Assembly: GCF_000172555.1 (NCBI RefSeq)
Contig: NZ_ABOX02000007.1
Coordinates: 62,001 to 126,000, forward strand
Origin: Pedosphaera parvula Ellin514
GTDB lineage: Bacteria > Verrucomicrobiota > Verrucomicrobiia > Limisphaerales > Pedosphaeraceae
Length of the DNA stretch: 64,000 nucleotides
Reading direction: 5' to 3'
Below, piece after piece: positions 53,162 through 62,227 of this stretch. Position 1 is the stretch's first letter. Every line of letters starts with the position of its first letter. Below the pieces are notes generated by a model, which saw only the letters and a list, made by a program, of their open reading frames with translations, ran no database searches and was not told the DNA's origin. Position numbers and translations under genes: made by a program.

Positions 53162-54388
53162 CTACTTCGCCACGGCGATCATGTCTACTGTGATGGTATT
53201 GCCTGTACTACCAACCCCTTTGACCATGGCCTTTGACGCAGCCGGCGGACGCAATGGATTATAAAATTCTGGACGAATATCATTCAGTTTTGCGCTCGCT
53301 TCGCTGTCCGAAACATAATAGGTGGCCTTTACCAGATGTTCCAGGTCACTCCCGGTTTCGTTGGCGATCGTCTTAAGTTCATCAAATATTTCACGGACCT
53401 GCTCTGCACCGCTGGTGGATTGCTTCCCATACAAGCCGGACAAGTAAATGCTCTTGCCGTTCCGCACGTGAGCGACGCGGCTGAATACCTTGGAAGTGGT
53501 AAGTTTTGGCGGTGTGCTGAATACAACAGAATCACCCCTTGACTCCTCCGACTTCCCTTCGGAAGCGATCATCTCGATCTCGATGGGAGTATTGGTTGGA
53601 CTGCTCCACTCGACATAGACAACCGGCGGCGCCAACTCACCTTCAAAAAATTTCGCGACTTCCGCTTCCACGATTTCCTTATCAGAGATCGGCTGCATGA
53701 AAGCCTTCAGTTGAACCACGTGCGTTTTGGAAAGGCCTAGAAATTTCAAAGTTTCCTCCAAACTTGCCAGGGTCCCGCGTGTCGCTTCCGTGATGTCCCC
53801 ATTCTTTGCCTGGCCAGAAATGTAGAACTTCCCTCCAGAAGGTAGAATCGCAACCGCAGCAGTCTTATCTTTAAAACCCTGTTGCATGGCCATCCGCTGA
53901 GAGGAACTCTGCGGCTTTTCAGTTTTCACCACCGCAACTGCATCCATCGCCACAAGGGCGTCAGGAGTGGTTAAGTTTCCTGTGACGAAAGTTACTGAAG
54001 GTTTGGCCTTGCCCGAAAAGGTCTGCGCGAGAACCTTCGCAACGCTCTCCACATTTTCATCACGCGAAACATACACGTTGATCTTAACCACATGCGTCCA
54101 ATCGGTGCCGGCCAGAACCAGCGCGCGTTTGAGATTCTCGATGGACTGCTTCGTTTGCTGCGCCACATTCCCCTTACCCACGATTTCCCCCTTCTCACTG
54201 AAGGGCAAAAATTGAGCTGTATGCGCCAGCGGTACATCATCGACAATCACCGCTTTGGAGGCCCATCTTTCCTTTTCAGCAGCAACATACCGGATGCTTT
54301 CAGATTGTGCTGCGTAGGCATTGTTCGCCAGACCATGCACGAACAGCGTCAGAAGGAGCAAGCCTCCAGCCAATGGCTTAATTTTCAT
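53162..54388 (-). CDS. Exported protein with three RidA-like domains
   Basis: A 408-residue protein from the ATG of MKIKPLAGG with a signal peptide ending near NNAYAAQS. Three consecutive YjgF/RidA-type segments of about 120 residues each follow: IENLKRALVLAGTDWTHVVK in the first, LASLEETLKFLGLSKTHVVQ in the second, and IFDELKTIANETGSDLEHLV in the third. The Arg that RidA enzymes use in the PARS motif is absent from all three (the third reads PAASK). So imine deaminase activity is not expected and ligand binding is more likely. It lies 86 bp downstream of cysA on the same strand and may be part of that transcript. Confidence 0.78.
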   Translation of the reverse strand: MKIKPLAGGLLLLTLFVHGLANNAYAAQSESIRYVAAEKERWASKAVIVDDVPLAHTAQFLPFSEKGEIVGKGNVAQQTKQSIENLKRALVLAGTDWTHVVKINVYVSRDENVESVAKVLAQTFSGKAKPSVTFVTGNLTTPDALVAMDAVAVVKTEKPQSSSQRMAMQQGFKDKTAAVAILPSGGKFYISGQAKNGDITEATRGTLASLEETLKFLGLSKTHVVQLKAFMQPISDKEIVEAEVAKFFEGELAPPVVYVEWSSPTNTPIEIEMIASEGKSEESRGDSVVFSTPPKLTTSKVFSRVAHVRNGKSIYLSGLYGKQSTSGAEQVREIFDELKTIANETGSDLEHLVKATYYVSDSEASAKLNDIRPEFYNPLRPPAASKAMVKGVGSTGNTITVDMIAVAK

Positions 54389-54474
54389 ACGTTCAGGAAC
54401 AAAAAAAGCATCAAGCAATCCACATGAAATGTAAATGGGAAAGCGGCAACCACTCTGACTTCCTTGTCGTATGG

Positions 54475-55578
54475 CTAAATGTTTTCCGCGATTGTAGGCT
54501 GGGGCTCGTATTTCGCCTGCATCTCCGGAGGCAATTCGGCATTCTCGCGCGCCAACACACGGTAATTTCGAATCTGCACCGAAACCGCCCGGCCATCTTC
54601 CAGGCCCAACTGAGCATACTCCTCCTTGGTCATGCGGGAACGCAGCATCAAGCCGGACGGTAATTCCAACTCCAACCGCAACATGATTCCCAGGAAGAAG
54701 GTACGCCGTAGCACCGCCTGATATTTGAACTGGGTGAGGTCCGTTGATACCTGGACAGCGTAAGGGCGAAAGCCAATGCGGATGCGCTGGCCGTCTGGCT
54801 GGCCGTCTGCGGGGAATTCCATTTCGTTGATCCTGCCGATTCCATCGCGTACTTGCAGCTCCATCACATTCATCACCCCGATGAATCGCGCCACAAATTC
54901 ATTCACGGGATGATCATAAACCTCCCGTGGCGCGCCAATCTGCTCAAGATGGCCGCGAGAGAAAATCACAATGCGATCCGAGACCTCCATGGCCTCCTCT
55001 TGATCGTGTGTCACAAATAACGTCGTAACATTTAGATCCTTGTGCAAATGCACCAACCACTCGCGCAGTTCCTGTCGAATTTTGGCATCCACCGCGCCGA
55101 AGGGCTCATCCAACAGCAGGACACTCGGCTTGGGCGCCAATGCCCGCGCAATAGCCACGCGCTGCCGTTGACCGCCCGACAATTGGTGTGGGTAACGCTT
55201 TTCCAGCCCTGCGAGTCCTAATAAGGTCAGCAATTCAGCAACTCGGGCTTCGATATCAGTTTTTTTCCACTTCTTGATCTTCAGGCCAAATGCGATGTTC
55301 TTGAACACGGTCATGTTCTTAAACAAGGCATAGTTTTGGAAAACAAATCCTATGTTCCGTTTCTGAACCGAGATGTTGTTCACACGTTCGCCACGGATAA
55401 GAATGTCTCCGCCTGTCGGAACTTCCAAACCGGCAATCATGCGCAGCACAGTGGTTTTGCCGCCTCCACTTGGTCCCAACAATGCCATTAACTCGCCCTC
55501 GCGGACAGAAAAGTTTACATTTTTGACAGCCGCAACTTCACCGAATTCTTTGCTGACATTTTTTAGTTCAATACTCAT
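54475..55578 (-). CDS. cysA: Sulfate/thiosulfate ABC transporter ATPase
   Basis: A 367-residue ATPase subunit. Walker A is GPSGGGKTTVLRM, the signature is LSGGQRQRVAIARAL and Walker B is VLLLDEPFGAVD, followed by the switch His in FVTHDQEEAME. The C-terminal 120 residues form the TOBE-type regulatory domain of the CysA/PotA group. It powers sulfate uptake with CysT and CysW encoded directly upstream (7 bp). This is the last cys gene of the minus-strand operon. Confidence 0.93.
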   Translation of the reverse strand: MSIELKNVSKEFGEVAAVKNVNFSVREGELMALLGPSGGGKTTVLRMIAGLEVPTGGDILIRGERVNNISVQKRNIGFVFQNYALFKNMTVFKNIAFGLKIKKWKKTDIEARVAELLTLLGLAGLEKRYPHQLSGGQRQRVAIARALAPKPSVLLLDEPFGAVDAKIRQELREWLVHLHKDLNVTTLFVTHDQEEAMEVSDRIVIFSRGHLEQIGAPREVYDHPVNEFVARFIGVMNVMELQVRDGIGRINEMEFPADGQPDGQRIRIGFRPYAVQVSTDLTQFKYQAVLRRTFFLGIMLRLELELPSGLMLRSRMTKEEYAQLGLEDGRAVSVQIRNYRVLARENAELPPEMQAKYEPQPTIAENI

Positions 55579-55585
55579 CCAAACC

Positions 55586-56494
55586 TTACATCTCGGAGTT
55601 CAAATCGGCACCCGCACGTTGAGCTAATTCATAGCTTCTGTTTGTTTTCCATTCAACGAACGTTTTAATGCCTAAAGTGACCAGCGCCAGCAGTGCCAGG
55701 AGGCTTGCGACCGCGAAGGCCGCGGCTAGATCCCCACCTTCAAAGAGGGTATCCACTCGCAATGGCATCGTTTCGCTCTGCCCCATGATACGACCCGAGA
55801 CAACCGAAACCGCACCATATTCTCCCATGGCCCGCGCGTTGCACAAAATAACGCCATAAAGCAGTCCCCATTTAACTGAAGGCAATGTGACGTGCCAAAA
55901 TGTCTGCCAACCACTCGCACCCAGAGTTAACGCGGCCTGCTCCTGCTCCGCGCCTGATGCCTGCATTATAGGAATCAACTCACGCGCGACGAACGGGAAT
56001 GTAATAAATAACGTGGCTAGAATCATTCCCGGCACAGCGAAGATGATTTTGATGTCGTGTTCGTCCAGCCACGATCCAAAATATCCCTGCAGACCGAACA
56101 TCAAAACAAAAATCAGACCGGCAACCACCGGCGAAATCGCAAATGGAAGGTCGATCAATGTAATTAAAAAAGATTTGCCCTTGAATTCAAACTTCGCAAT
56201 CGCCCAGGAAGCCGCCAACCCGAAAACAACATTCAGAGGCACAGTGATGGCAGCGATTATGAGAGTCAGCCTGATGGCTGACCACGTGTACTCGTCTTTG
56301 AGTGCGGCAACGTATAAACTCCAACCTTTTTCAAACGCTTGATAAAACACGTTTACCAGAGGCACCAGAAGAAATAGGAAAGCAAATGCCAGCCCAATGC
56401 CGACCAGCAGCCATTTCACAAAGGGAGATTCTTCTGTTCCGCGTCGTGAAGCGCTGCGATTGGCCCCTAAATTTGATTTTAAAGCTCCAGCCAT
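55586..56494 (-). CDS. cysW: Sulfate ABC transporter permease
   Basis: A 302-residue inner membrane permease with about six helices and the EAA-type loop (AREYG-like region MGEYGAVSVVSGRIMGQSET) that contacts the ATPase. The phrases AISPVVAGLIFVLMFG and AALTLGASGWQTFWHVTLPS are typical of CysW. The first 25 residues are basic and cytoplasmic. Spacing of one base from cysT and 7 bp from cysA shows one operon. Confidence 0.92.
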   Translation of the reverse strand: MAGALKSNLGANRSASRRGTEESPFVKWLLVGIGLAFAFLFLLVPLVNVFYQAFEKGWSLYVAALKDEYTWSAIRLTLIIAAITVPLNVVFGLAASWAIAKFEFKGKSFLITLIDLPFAISPVVAGLIFVLMFGLQGYFGSWLDEHDIKIIFAVPGMILATLFITFPFVARELIPIMQASGAEQEQAALTLGASGWQTFWHVTLPSVKWGLLYGVILCNARAMGEYGAVSVVSGRIMGQSETMPLRVDTLFEGGDLAAAFAVASLLALLALVTLGIKTFVEWKTNRSYELAQRAGADLNSEM

Positions 56495-56495
56495 A

Positions 56496-57329
56496 TCAGT
56501 TTGCAGCCTTGTTAAACCTTCCTGCCCATGCCTCCACCCAATTAATCAACGCGAGTATAAGAAATGAAATCACGAGCAACACCGCAGCGATTGCGGTCGC
56601 TCCGCTATAATCGTGCTGATCCAATCTTATTACAATTAACTGCGGAGCAATTTGAGTCTTGCCAGGAATATTTGCAGAGACGAATACAATGGAACCGTAT
56701 TCCCCCATGGCACGTGCAAAAGCGAGAGCGAATCCGGTCACAACGGTGGGAAATATTGTAGGCGCCAGGACACTGACGAAAGTTCGCAATCGGCTGGCTC
56801 CCAATGTTGCCGCGGCCTCTTCCACTTCCTGTTCCAGGTTCTCCAATACCGGCTGCAATGTTCTCACAACAAAGGGCAGGCCAACAAAGGTTAAGGCTAT
56901 GACGACTGCCAGCGGGGTATAAACTGCTTTGATGCCCAGCGGAACAAGGAAGCGGCCGAGCCATCCATTCGCCGCGAACAAATTGCATAAAGTTAATCCC
57001 GCAACGGCAGTCGGCAGGGCAAAAGGAAAATCAATCAGGGCATCGACAAACCGCTTTCCCGGAAAATCGTATCGCGAAAGAATCCATGCCAGCAACGTTC
57101 CAAACACGGCATTTAAAAGCGCGGCAATAAAGGAGGCGCCGAACGTGAGTTTGTAAGCGGCTATTGCGAGCGGGTCGGTCACGATCCTCCAGAAATCATG
57201 CAAGGATAAGTGCGCAGCTTTGAGGAACAATCCGGCGATCGGAATAATAACCAGCAGGCTGAGGTACACGAGCGTATACCCCATCGTCAGCCCAAAACCG
57301 GGCAGAGGGTTAAATCGTTTGTTGGCCAT
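56496..57329 (-). CDS. cysT: Sulfate ABC transporter permease
   Basis: A 277-residue permease (also called CysU) with six hydrophobic segments and the coupling loop EEAAATLGASRLRTFVSVLAP followed by ARAMGEYGSIVFVSAN, matching the CysT half of the sulfate transporter. It pairs with CysW. No periplasmic sulfate- or thiosulfate-binding protein gene is found before it; instead cysK lies 53 bp upstream on the same strand. Confidence 0.92.
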   Translation of the reverse strand: MANKRFNPLPGFGLTMGYTLVYLSLLVIIPIAGLFLKAAHLSLHDFWRIVTDPLAIAAYKLTFGASFIAALLNAVFGTLLAWILSRYDFPGKRFVDALIDFPFALPTAVAGLTLCNLFAANGWLGRFLVPLGIKAVYTPLAVVIALTFVGLPFVVRTLQPVLENLEQEVEEAAATLGASRLRTFVSVLAPTIFPTVVTGFALAFARAMGEYGSIVFVSANIPGKTQIAPQLIVIRLDQHDYSGATAIAAVLLVISFLILALINWVEAWAGRFNKAAN

Positions 57330-57382
57330 TTAGGTTAAGCGCGCAAAAAACTATCTTAATCTAATTCATATTACACGATTGT

Positions 57383-58363
57383 TTATGCTGCTTCAGAATA
57401 AAGATCGCTCAAGGAGTCGCTCTCCACGCCGACATCAGCGAAAAGCCAGGACGATAGATATCGTTCCGAACTGGAAGGCAAAATGGCTACGATCGTCTTG
57501 TCTTTATTTTCTGGTCGTTTCGCGACCTGCAAAGATGCCCAAACCACCGCACCACTCGAAATCCCGATCGGAATACCTTCCTGTCGGTTGATTTCCTTGG
57601 AAATTGGAGCCGAATCCTCCTCTGTGACCTGAATAATTTCGTCCACAACACTTAAGTTCAGGTTGTCCGGCACAAACCCTGCCCCCAGCCCCTGCAATTT
57701 GTGCGGCCCGGGTTTGCCACCAGAAAGCACAGGTGAACCTGCCGGCTCGACCGCTATCGCCCGGAAACTCGGCTTACGTTGCTTGATTACCTCAGCCACC
57801 CCGCTGATGGTGCCGCCCGTTCCCACCCCGGCAACAACTATGTCCACCAATCCATCAGTATCCCGCCATATCTCTTGGGCCGTGGTCCGGCGATGAATCT
57901 CCGGATTGGATGGATTTGAAAATTGTTGCAGGATGACGCTGTTGGGAATTTTCGCATTCAGTTCTTCGGCCTTGGCAATCGCGCCCTTCATCCCTTTCGC
58001 GCCTTCTGTGAGAACCAGACGCGCGCCCAGGATTTTCAACAACTTGCGCCGCTCCAAGGTCATCGTCTCCGGCATGGTCAAAATAATCTTCAAACCTCGC
58101 GCCGCGGCGGCAAATGCAAGTGCAATGCCCGTGTTCCCGCTCGTCGGCTCGATGAGAATTGTATCCTCGTTGATCCGACCGGAACGCAGGGCATCATCAA
58201 TCATCGCCACGCCGATCCGGTCTTTCACGCTGGATAGTGGATTGAAAAATTCCAGCTTAAGCAAAATATTCGCAACTGCTCCATGCAATTTGGCCGTGCG
58301 ATTCAATCGAACCAGCGGCGTATTGCCAATGGTTTCAGTAATATCATTAAAAATGCGTGCCAT
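57383..58363 (-). CDS. cysK: Cysteine synthase A
   Basis: A 326-residue PLP enzyme that makes cysteine from O-acetylserine and sulfide. The cofactor Lys is in [16 protein letters not shown], the substrate loop is [19 protein letters not shown], and the PLP-phosphate glycine loop is [29 protein letters not shown] near the end is typical of CysK. Its place between an M14-like gene and cysT joins sulfur uptake and fixation in one operon. Confidence 0.94.
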   Translation of the reverse strand: MARIFNDITETIGNTPLVRLNRTAKLHGAVANILLKLEFFNPLSSVKDRIGVAMIDDALRSGRINEDTILIEPTSGNTGIALAFAAAARGLKIILTMPETMTLERRKLLKILGARLVLTEGAKGMKGAIAKAEELNAKIPNSVILQQFSNPSNPEIHRRTTAQEIWRDTDGLVDIVVAGVGTGGTISGVAEVIKQRKPSFRAIAVEPAGSPVLSGGKPGPHKLQGLGAGFVPDNLNLSVVDEIIQVTEEDSAPISKEINRQEGIPIGISSGAVVWASLQVAKRPENKDKTIVAILPSSSERYLSSWLFADVGVESDSLSDLYSEAA

Positions 58364-58377
58364 AGGCTTTCTTGAAT

Positions 58378-59214
58378 TTAGATGTTTGCAGCAATCGCCA
58401 TCAAATAGCGGTACTCCACAAGGATCGTTTGCAGCGCGATTGACAAGGCCTCAACCTGGCGGTGCAAGGGAGCTTTTTGCGGTGTTTCCAAAGTGATTTC
58501 GAACGGTGGCCGTTGCAAATTATGCGGTGCCTTAAGGACGCCGTTGAAGCACTGCGTGATAATTCCATTTTGAGCGGGAAAACCATCAATCTCGGGCTGG
58601 CTGTTGCGGGGCAGGAATTGCTCCGCTTCGCGCAAAGCAGGCTCCAGAAGGTTTTCGGATAAGACCGCCCCGCTCGCATAACCGTACATTCCATCGCTCG
58701 TATCATCCGAGTGCAAGGTCACAATGCCATCAAAAGCATGCGTCCACACTTCCGTCTCGAGCCACCGCACCTCGGGTTCGGGGGAATCCGTCCAGAATTC
58801 GCGATTCAAATCTTTTCCGTTACGTGAAAAGCGGGTGTTGTCCTCGAAACCCGTGGGATTGCAAATAGGATAAATGAACAGGCAATAACCCTTCGCCAAT
58901 TCGGGATTCTTCTCCAGCACGCTCAGGAAGCGAGTAATTGCCAAAGCCCCTTCAGGTTCGTCTCCATGAATCGTGGCAAAAATGCCAAGCCGTATCGTAT
59001 CTCCCCCGCCCTTCGGCCCCATGAACACATAGCGCGGAAGCGAGTAGCTTTTACCCTGACTCTCAAATTCGCCGAACGATTTTTTAACCACGTTCGTGGA
59101 ACCCTCAGCGATCTGGTCCAATTGTGCCAGGAGACGGTCCGCCGGGCGTCGCTGAGGGATGGCTGTATGCCGCTCGTTCAATGCAGGTATGGTCACTTCT
59201 GTTTTCATAGTCAT
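58378..59214 (-). CDS. M14-like zinc carboxypeptidase/succinylglutamate desuccinylase-type protein
   Basis: A 278-residue protein with the zinc-binding pattern of the succinylglutamate desuccinylase/aspartoacylase branch of M14 peptidases: [20 protein letters not shown] (His and Glu), then [19 protein letters not shown] and DLNREFW, and [18 protein letters not shown] with the third ligand His. Such enzymes remove an acyl group from amino acids or cut a C-terminal residue. Being 2 bp after a YezD-type gene and 14 bp before cysK, it may release cysteine or a thiol from an acylated or peptide form. That link is inference. Confidence 0.75.
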   Translation of the reverse strand: MTMKTEVTIPALNERHTAIPQRRPADRLLAQLDQIAEGSTNVVKKSFGEFESQGKSYSLPRYVFMGPKGGGDTIRLGIFATIHGDEPEGALAITRFLSVLEKNPELAKGYCLFIYPICNPTGFEDNTRFSRNGKDLNREFWTDSPEPEVRWLETEVWTHAFDGIVTLHSDDTSDGMYGYASGAVLSENLLEPALREAEQFLPRNSQPEIDGFPAQNGIITQCFNGVLKAPHNLQRPPFEITLETPQKAPLHRQVEALSIALQTILVEYRYLMAIAANI

Positions 59215-59216
59215 CC

Positions 59217-59396
59217 CTAATTCTCCTTTTGCTCGATGCGCAGTTTTTCGGTCTTTTCAATCTGAACCACCCTGGAATCGTGCACCACGATTTGCACGAC
59301 ACCAAATCGCAATGAATCGACCTGCTTCTGAACCAGTTCCAGCCAACGCTCTTTCTCGCTGAGGTCGTCAACCTTGTTTGTATTGTTTGTTTTCAT
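59217..59396 (-). CDS. YezD-family (DUF2292) small protein
   Basis: A 59-residue protein starting MKTNNTNKVDDLSEKERWLE. The core (RFGVVQIVVHDSRVVQIEKT, then a basic end) is the DUF2292/YezD pattern, a small protein known to sit with sulfur-assimilation genes. An ATG at 59423 would lie in the predicted -10 region, so the ATG at 59396 is preferred. It is the first gene of the cys operon, 2 bp before the M14-like gene. Function unknown. Confidence 0.78.
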   Translation of the reverse strand: MKTNNTNKVDDLSEKERWLELVQKQVDSLRFGVVQIVVHDSRVVQIEKTEKLRIEQKEN

Positions 59397-59418
59397 TGCA
59401 GCTTCTGATTTCAAATCG

Positions 59419-59446
59419 AGCATAGGCCTAATCTACACTATGTCAA
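59419..59446 (-). promoter_or_regulatory. Predicted promoter of the cys operon
   Basis: On the minus strand a perfect TTGACA (59446-59441) is followed after 16 bases by TATGCT (59424-59419), a good fit to a housekeeping promoter. It would start transcription just before the YezD gene. The -35 overlaps a small dyad, CTATTGACATAG, and is 165 bp from the divergent Rrf2 gene, so the Rrf2 protein may bind here. Confidence 0.5.
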
Positions 59447-59610
59447 TAGACTTTTGTATATTTTATTTTGTTTTCCCAAATGTTTTCAAGTGCCAGCAAA
59501 AGGCTATTTTCCTGTCTACTTAATTCCAAGAACCTTAGCTCGGGCTGACCTGACCCTTTTTCTCGATTCTGCAATCTTGAGTATTTGGCTGGAGATTGTA
59601 AATTCCTTGT

Positions 59611-60072
59611 ATGAAATTGTCTTTGCGAGGGGAATATGCGCTACGGGCGCTAATAGTCTTGGGCTTGAATTACGACCAATCGGTCGTGCGTATTCAGACG
59701 ATTTCAGATCAGCAGAACATTCCAAAACGTTTTCTGGAGCAAATCCTTAACGATCTAAAAACCGCTGGTATCGTGGACAGTAAACGCGGCGTCTCCGGTG
59801 GCTACCGTTTGGGCAAAGCTCCCGATCAAATTACATTGGCCACTGTGATTCGATATATCGAAGGTCCTTTGGCTCCCGTAAGTTGTGTGAGTGAAAAATT
59901 CTACGAAAAGTGCTCCTGCCCGGATGAATCCAAATGCGGGATTCGCAGCATCATGAAGGAAGTGCGCGATGCCATCGTGAAAATTCTTGATGGAGTGACC
60001 GTTGCTGAACTCTGTGATCGTGTGAAGCAACTCCAGGGCAGTCACGCCAACCCGCTGGATTACGTCATCTAG
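59611..60072 (+). CDS. Rrf2-family transcriptional regulator (CymR/IscR-like)
   Basis: A 153-residue winged-helix regulator. The N-terminal domain (SLRGEYALRALIVLGLNYDQ, IPKRFLEQILNDLKTAGIVD, KRGVSGGYRLGKAPDQITL) is the Rrf2 fold. The effector region holds several Cys (SCVSEKFYEKCSCPDESKCG). These could bind an iron-sulfur cluster as in IscR, or act in sulfur sensing as in CymR, which lacks a cluster. Divergent placement from the cys operon favours a CymR-like role in controlling sulfur assimilation. Confidence 0.85.
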   Translation: MKLSLRGEYALRALIVLGLNYDQSVVRIQTISDQQNIPKRFLEQILNDLKTAGIVDSKRGVSGGYRLGKAPDQITLATVIRYIEGPLAPVSCVSEKFYEKCSCPDESKCGIRSIMKEVRDAIVKILDGVTVAELCDRVKQLQGSHANPLDYVI

Positions 60073-60162
60073 CTGGCATGATTAAAAGGATCGAGCCAGC
60101 GTAACCTTTCCAATTAAATTTCCGCCCAGCTGACACGCGGTTATGGTTTCCAGCCTGTTTAA

Positions 60163-61434
60163 CTAACCCTTTTTCCGGGCTTGCGCCTCGGGCACTTTAA
60201 AGCGTGGCCTTATCGCTTCACCTTCCTCAGGCTGCAACTCCACTTTGATCCATCCGGGCTTCCGCTGATCGAAGGCTTTGAAGGCATCAATGGCAGACAT
60301 AAGCGGCTCGCGCTTCGTAAGGATGTTCTCGGGATCAATTTCTTCGCTTTGGACCATGCGAACCAACTTGGGAATATAGCGCCGATGATTGCAGTTGCCC
60401 GCCTGCACTGTAAGATTTCTGTTCATCGCCTGGCCGAACGGAAACCAGATCATCGTTTGCGGATAAACGCCGATAACGGAAATCGTCCCTGCCTTCCGAA
60501 CGCATTCAACCGACCACTGTATCGCCTGCGATGGTGCCTGTCCCGGTTTCCACAACTCCCCTTGAGGTTTGGCCGAGGGCGCAATCTTTTCGATTTCCTC
60601 CTCGAACAGCTCCCGGTACTTGGCCGCCTTTTCTGCCGCCGGACCACGCCTTGGCGGTTCGGCGTCCACCCCCACGGCGTCAATGACACGGTCCGCCCCC
60701 TTCCCGTCAGTCAGTTCCTTGATGGCTTCCACAGGATCTTCTGCATTAAAATCAATTACTTCAGCCCCTTGCTCGCGCGCCATCTCCAATCGATCGGGAA
60801 AAGTATCAACTGCGATCACACGACCAGCATTAAATAAAAGAGCGCTCGCAATGGCAAATTGGCCCACCGGTCCACAACCAAACACCGCGACAATGTCCCC
60901 ATCCTTTATCTGGGCCAGGTCAGCCCCGAAATACCCCGTTGGGAAAATGTCTGATATCATGATGGCCTGATCATCTGTCATCATCTCGGGCAACTTCACC
61001 AGATTTGTATTCGCAAAAGGCACACGTGCAAACTCCGCCTGTAATCCATTAAAAGAACCGGTTTCCTCCGGCCCTCCATAGAAGGCAGTGCCGGCGCTTG
61101 GCCCGTTCGGATTGGCGTTGTCACATTGCGAGTAATAACCATGCCGACAGAACGAGCAACTCCCACAGGCAATGGTTGAACCAATGACCACCCGATCTCC
61201 CTTTTTGAAATTGCGCACTTTGGGCCCCACCTCCTCCACCACTCCCACTCCTTCATGCCCGAGAATTGTTCCCGGCTTCATTGGTGAGAGCGTGCCCCGG
61301 ACCATATGCAAATCCGTGCCACAGATGGCGCTCGCCGTCAGCCGCACAATCGCATCCTGCGGTTGTTCAATCCTGGGTTCCGGAACATTGTCCAGACGAA
61401 TATCCCCAATCCCGTGGAAAACTACTGCTTTCAT
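60163..61434 (-). CDS. Zinc-dependent alcohol dehydrogenase, glutathione-independent FDH-like
   Basis: A 423-residue medium-chain dehydrogenase. Catalytic zinc ligands are in SAICGTDLHMVRG and ILGHEGVGVVEEVG. The structural zinc lobe is GSTIACGSCSFCRHGYYSQC. The NAD loop is VAVFGCGPVGQFAIASALL near residues 180-198. An insert of about 50 residues (PPRRGPAAEKAAKYRELFEE) and the overall length suggest the branch related to glutathione-independent formaldehyde dehydrogenases. It is transcribed alone, convergent with the Rrf2 gene. Substrate is open: an aldehyde or alcohol. Confidence 0.86.
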   Translation of the reverse strand: MKAVVFHGIGDIRLDNVPEPRIEQPQDAIVRLTASAICGTDLHMVRGTLSPMKPGTILGHEGVGVVEEVGPKVRNFKKGDRVVIGSTIACGSCSFCRHGYYSQCDNANPNGPSAGTAFYGGPEETGSFNGLQAEFARVPFANTNLVKLPEMMTDDQAIMISDIFPTGYFGADLAQIKDGDIVAVFGCGPVGQFAIASALLFNAGRVIAVDTFPDRLEMAREQGAEVIDFNAEDPVEAIKELTDGKGADRVIDAVGVDAEPPRRGPAAEKAAKYRELFEEEIEKIAPSAKPQGELWKPGQAPSQAIQWSVECVRKAGTISVIGVYPQTMIWFPFGQAMNRNLTVQAGNCNHRRYIPKLVRMVQSEEIDPENILTKREPLMSAIDAFKAFDQRKPGWIKVELQPEEGEAIRPRFKVPEAQARKKG

Positions 61435-61687
61435 AAATCCTTTCCTCTTCGCGGGTCACTGTCATTAATTAAAATTTTTATTCCAAGGGGTCTTCTGATT
61501 TGTCCCGCACATTTTAAATTCGTTCGCGTTTTGTGCCAGACCATGGGGAATTACCCCAAGCACCCGAGGCTGGGGATTTGTCCTGCTAACTCGACTCATC
61601 CAGACTAGGTAATCCAAAAGGGGAATCTGATTCACACCGGCAAAAAAACTGCGTGCGCAATCTCTCTCAATAAGTTAAGTCAGTGTA

Positions 61688-62227
61688 ATGAGCGGCACAC
61701 GGCAGTTCCATAATATCGCCCTGATAGGTTTCATGGGCACCGGAAAGTCTTCTGTAGGTCACATCGTTGCCGATCAACTACGTTTCAGCTTTCTCGATAC
61801 GGATGAACTTATCGAATCGCGCCGCGGCAAATCAATCAGTGCCATCTTCTCAGAGGAAGGCGAACCCGCCTTCAGGGAATATGAACGAGACCTGGTTCTA
61901 GAACTCGCATCGCGTAATAAAACAGTGATCTCGACCGGAGGCGGTCTGGGTGCAAATACTGCCAATGTCGCTTCACTAAAGGAGTATTCCTTCGTGGTTT
62001 GCCTCTGGGCTTCCCCGGAAAAAATCTGGGATCGGGTGCGAAGTCAAACTCATCGCCCCCTGCTCCGCGAGGCCGATCCTCTCGGCAAAATTCGGCAACT
62101 TCTCGCCGCTCGCGAACCATTTTATAAAGAGGCGGACGTGCTCTTGAACACCGAAGTCCGCTGCCTTAAGGAAGTTGCCCAACAGGTCTTGCATCAATTC
62201 CAGCTTGCGAAAACGTTATATCGGTGA
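61688..62227 (+). CDS. aroK: Shikimate kinase
   Basis: A 179-residue cytosolic kinase that phosphorylates shikimate for chorismate synthesis. The P-loop is LIGFMGTGKSSVGH, the substrate-binding motif is LDTDELIE, Walker B-like ISTGGGLGAN follows, and the lid includes HRPLLREADPLGK. Normal length. Its TGA overlaps the queG start by 4 bp, so the two are coupled though functionally unrelated. A 253-bp gap lies before it with no gene seen. Confidence 0.94.
   Translation: MSGTRQFHNIALIGFMGTGKSSVGHIVADQLRFSFLDTDELIESRRGKSISAIFSEEGEPAFREYERDLVLELASRNKTVISTGGGLGANTANVASLKEYSFVVCLWASPEKIWDRVRSQTHRPLLREADPLGKIRQLLAAREPFYKEADVLLNTEVRCLKEVAQQVLHQFQLAKTLYR

Noticed and set aside
60072-60100. GCTGGC/GCCAGC hairpin after the Rrf2 gene
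   Set aside because: Six-base arms with a 17-base loop and no U-run; too weak to call a terminator.
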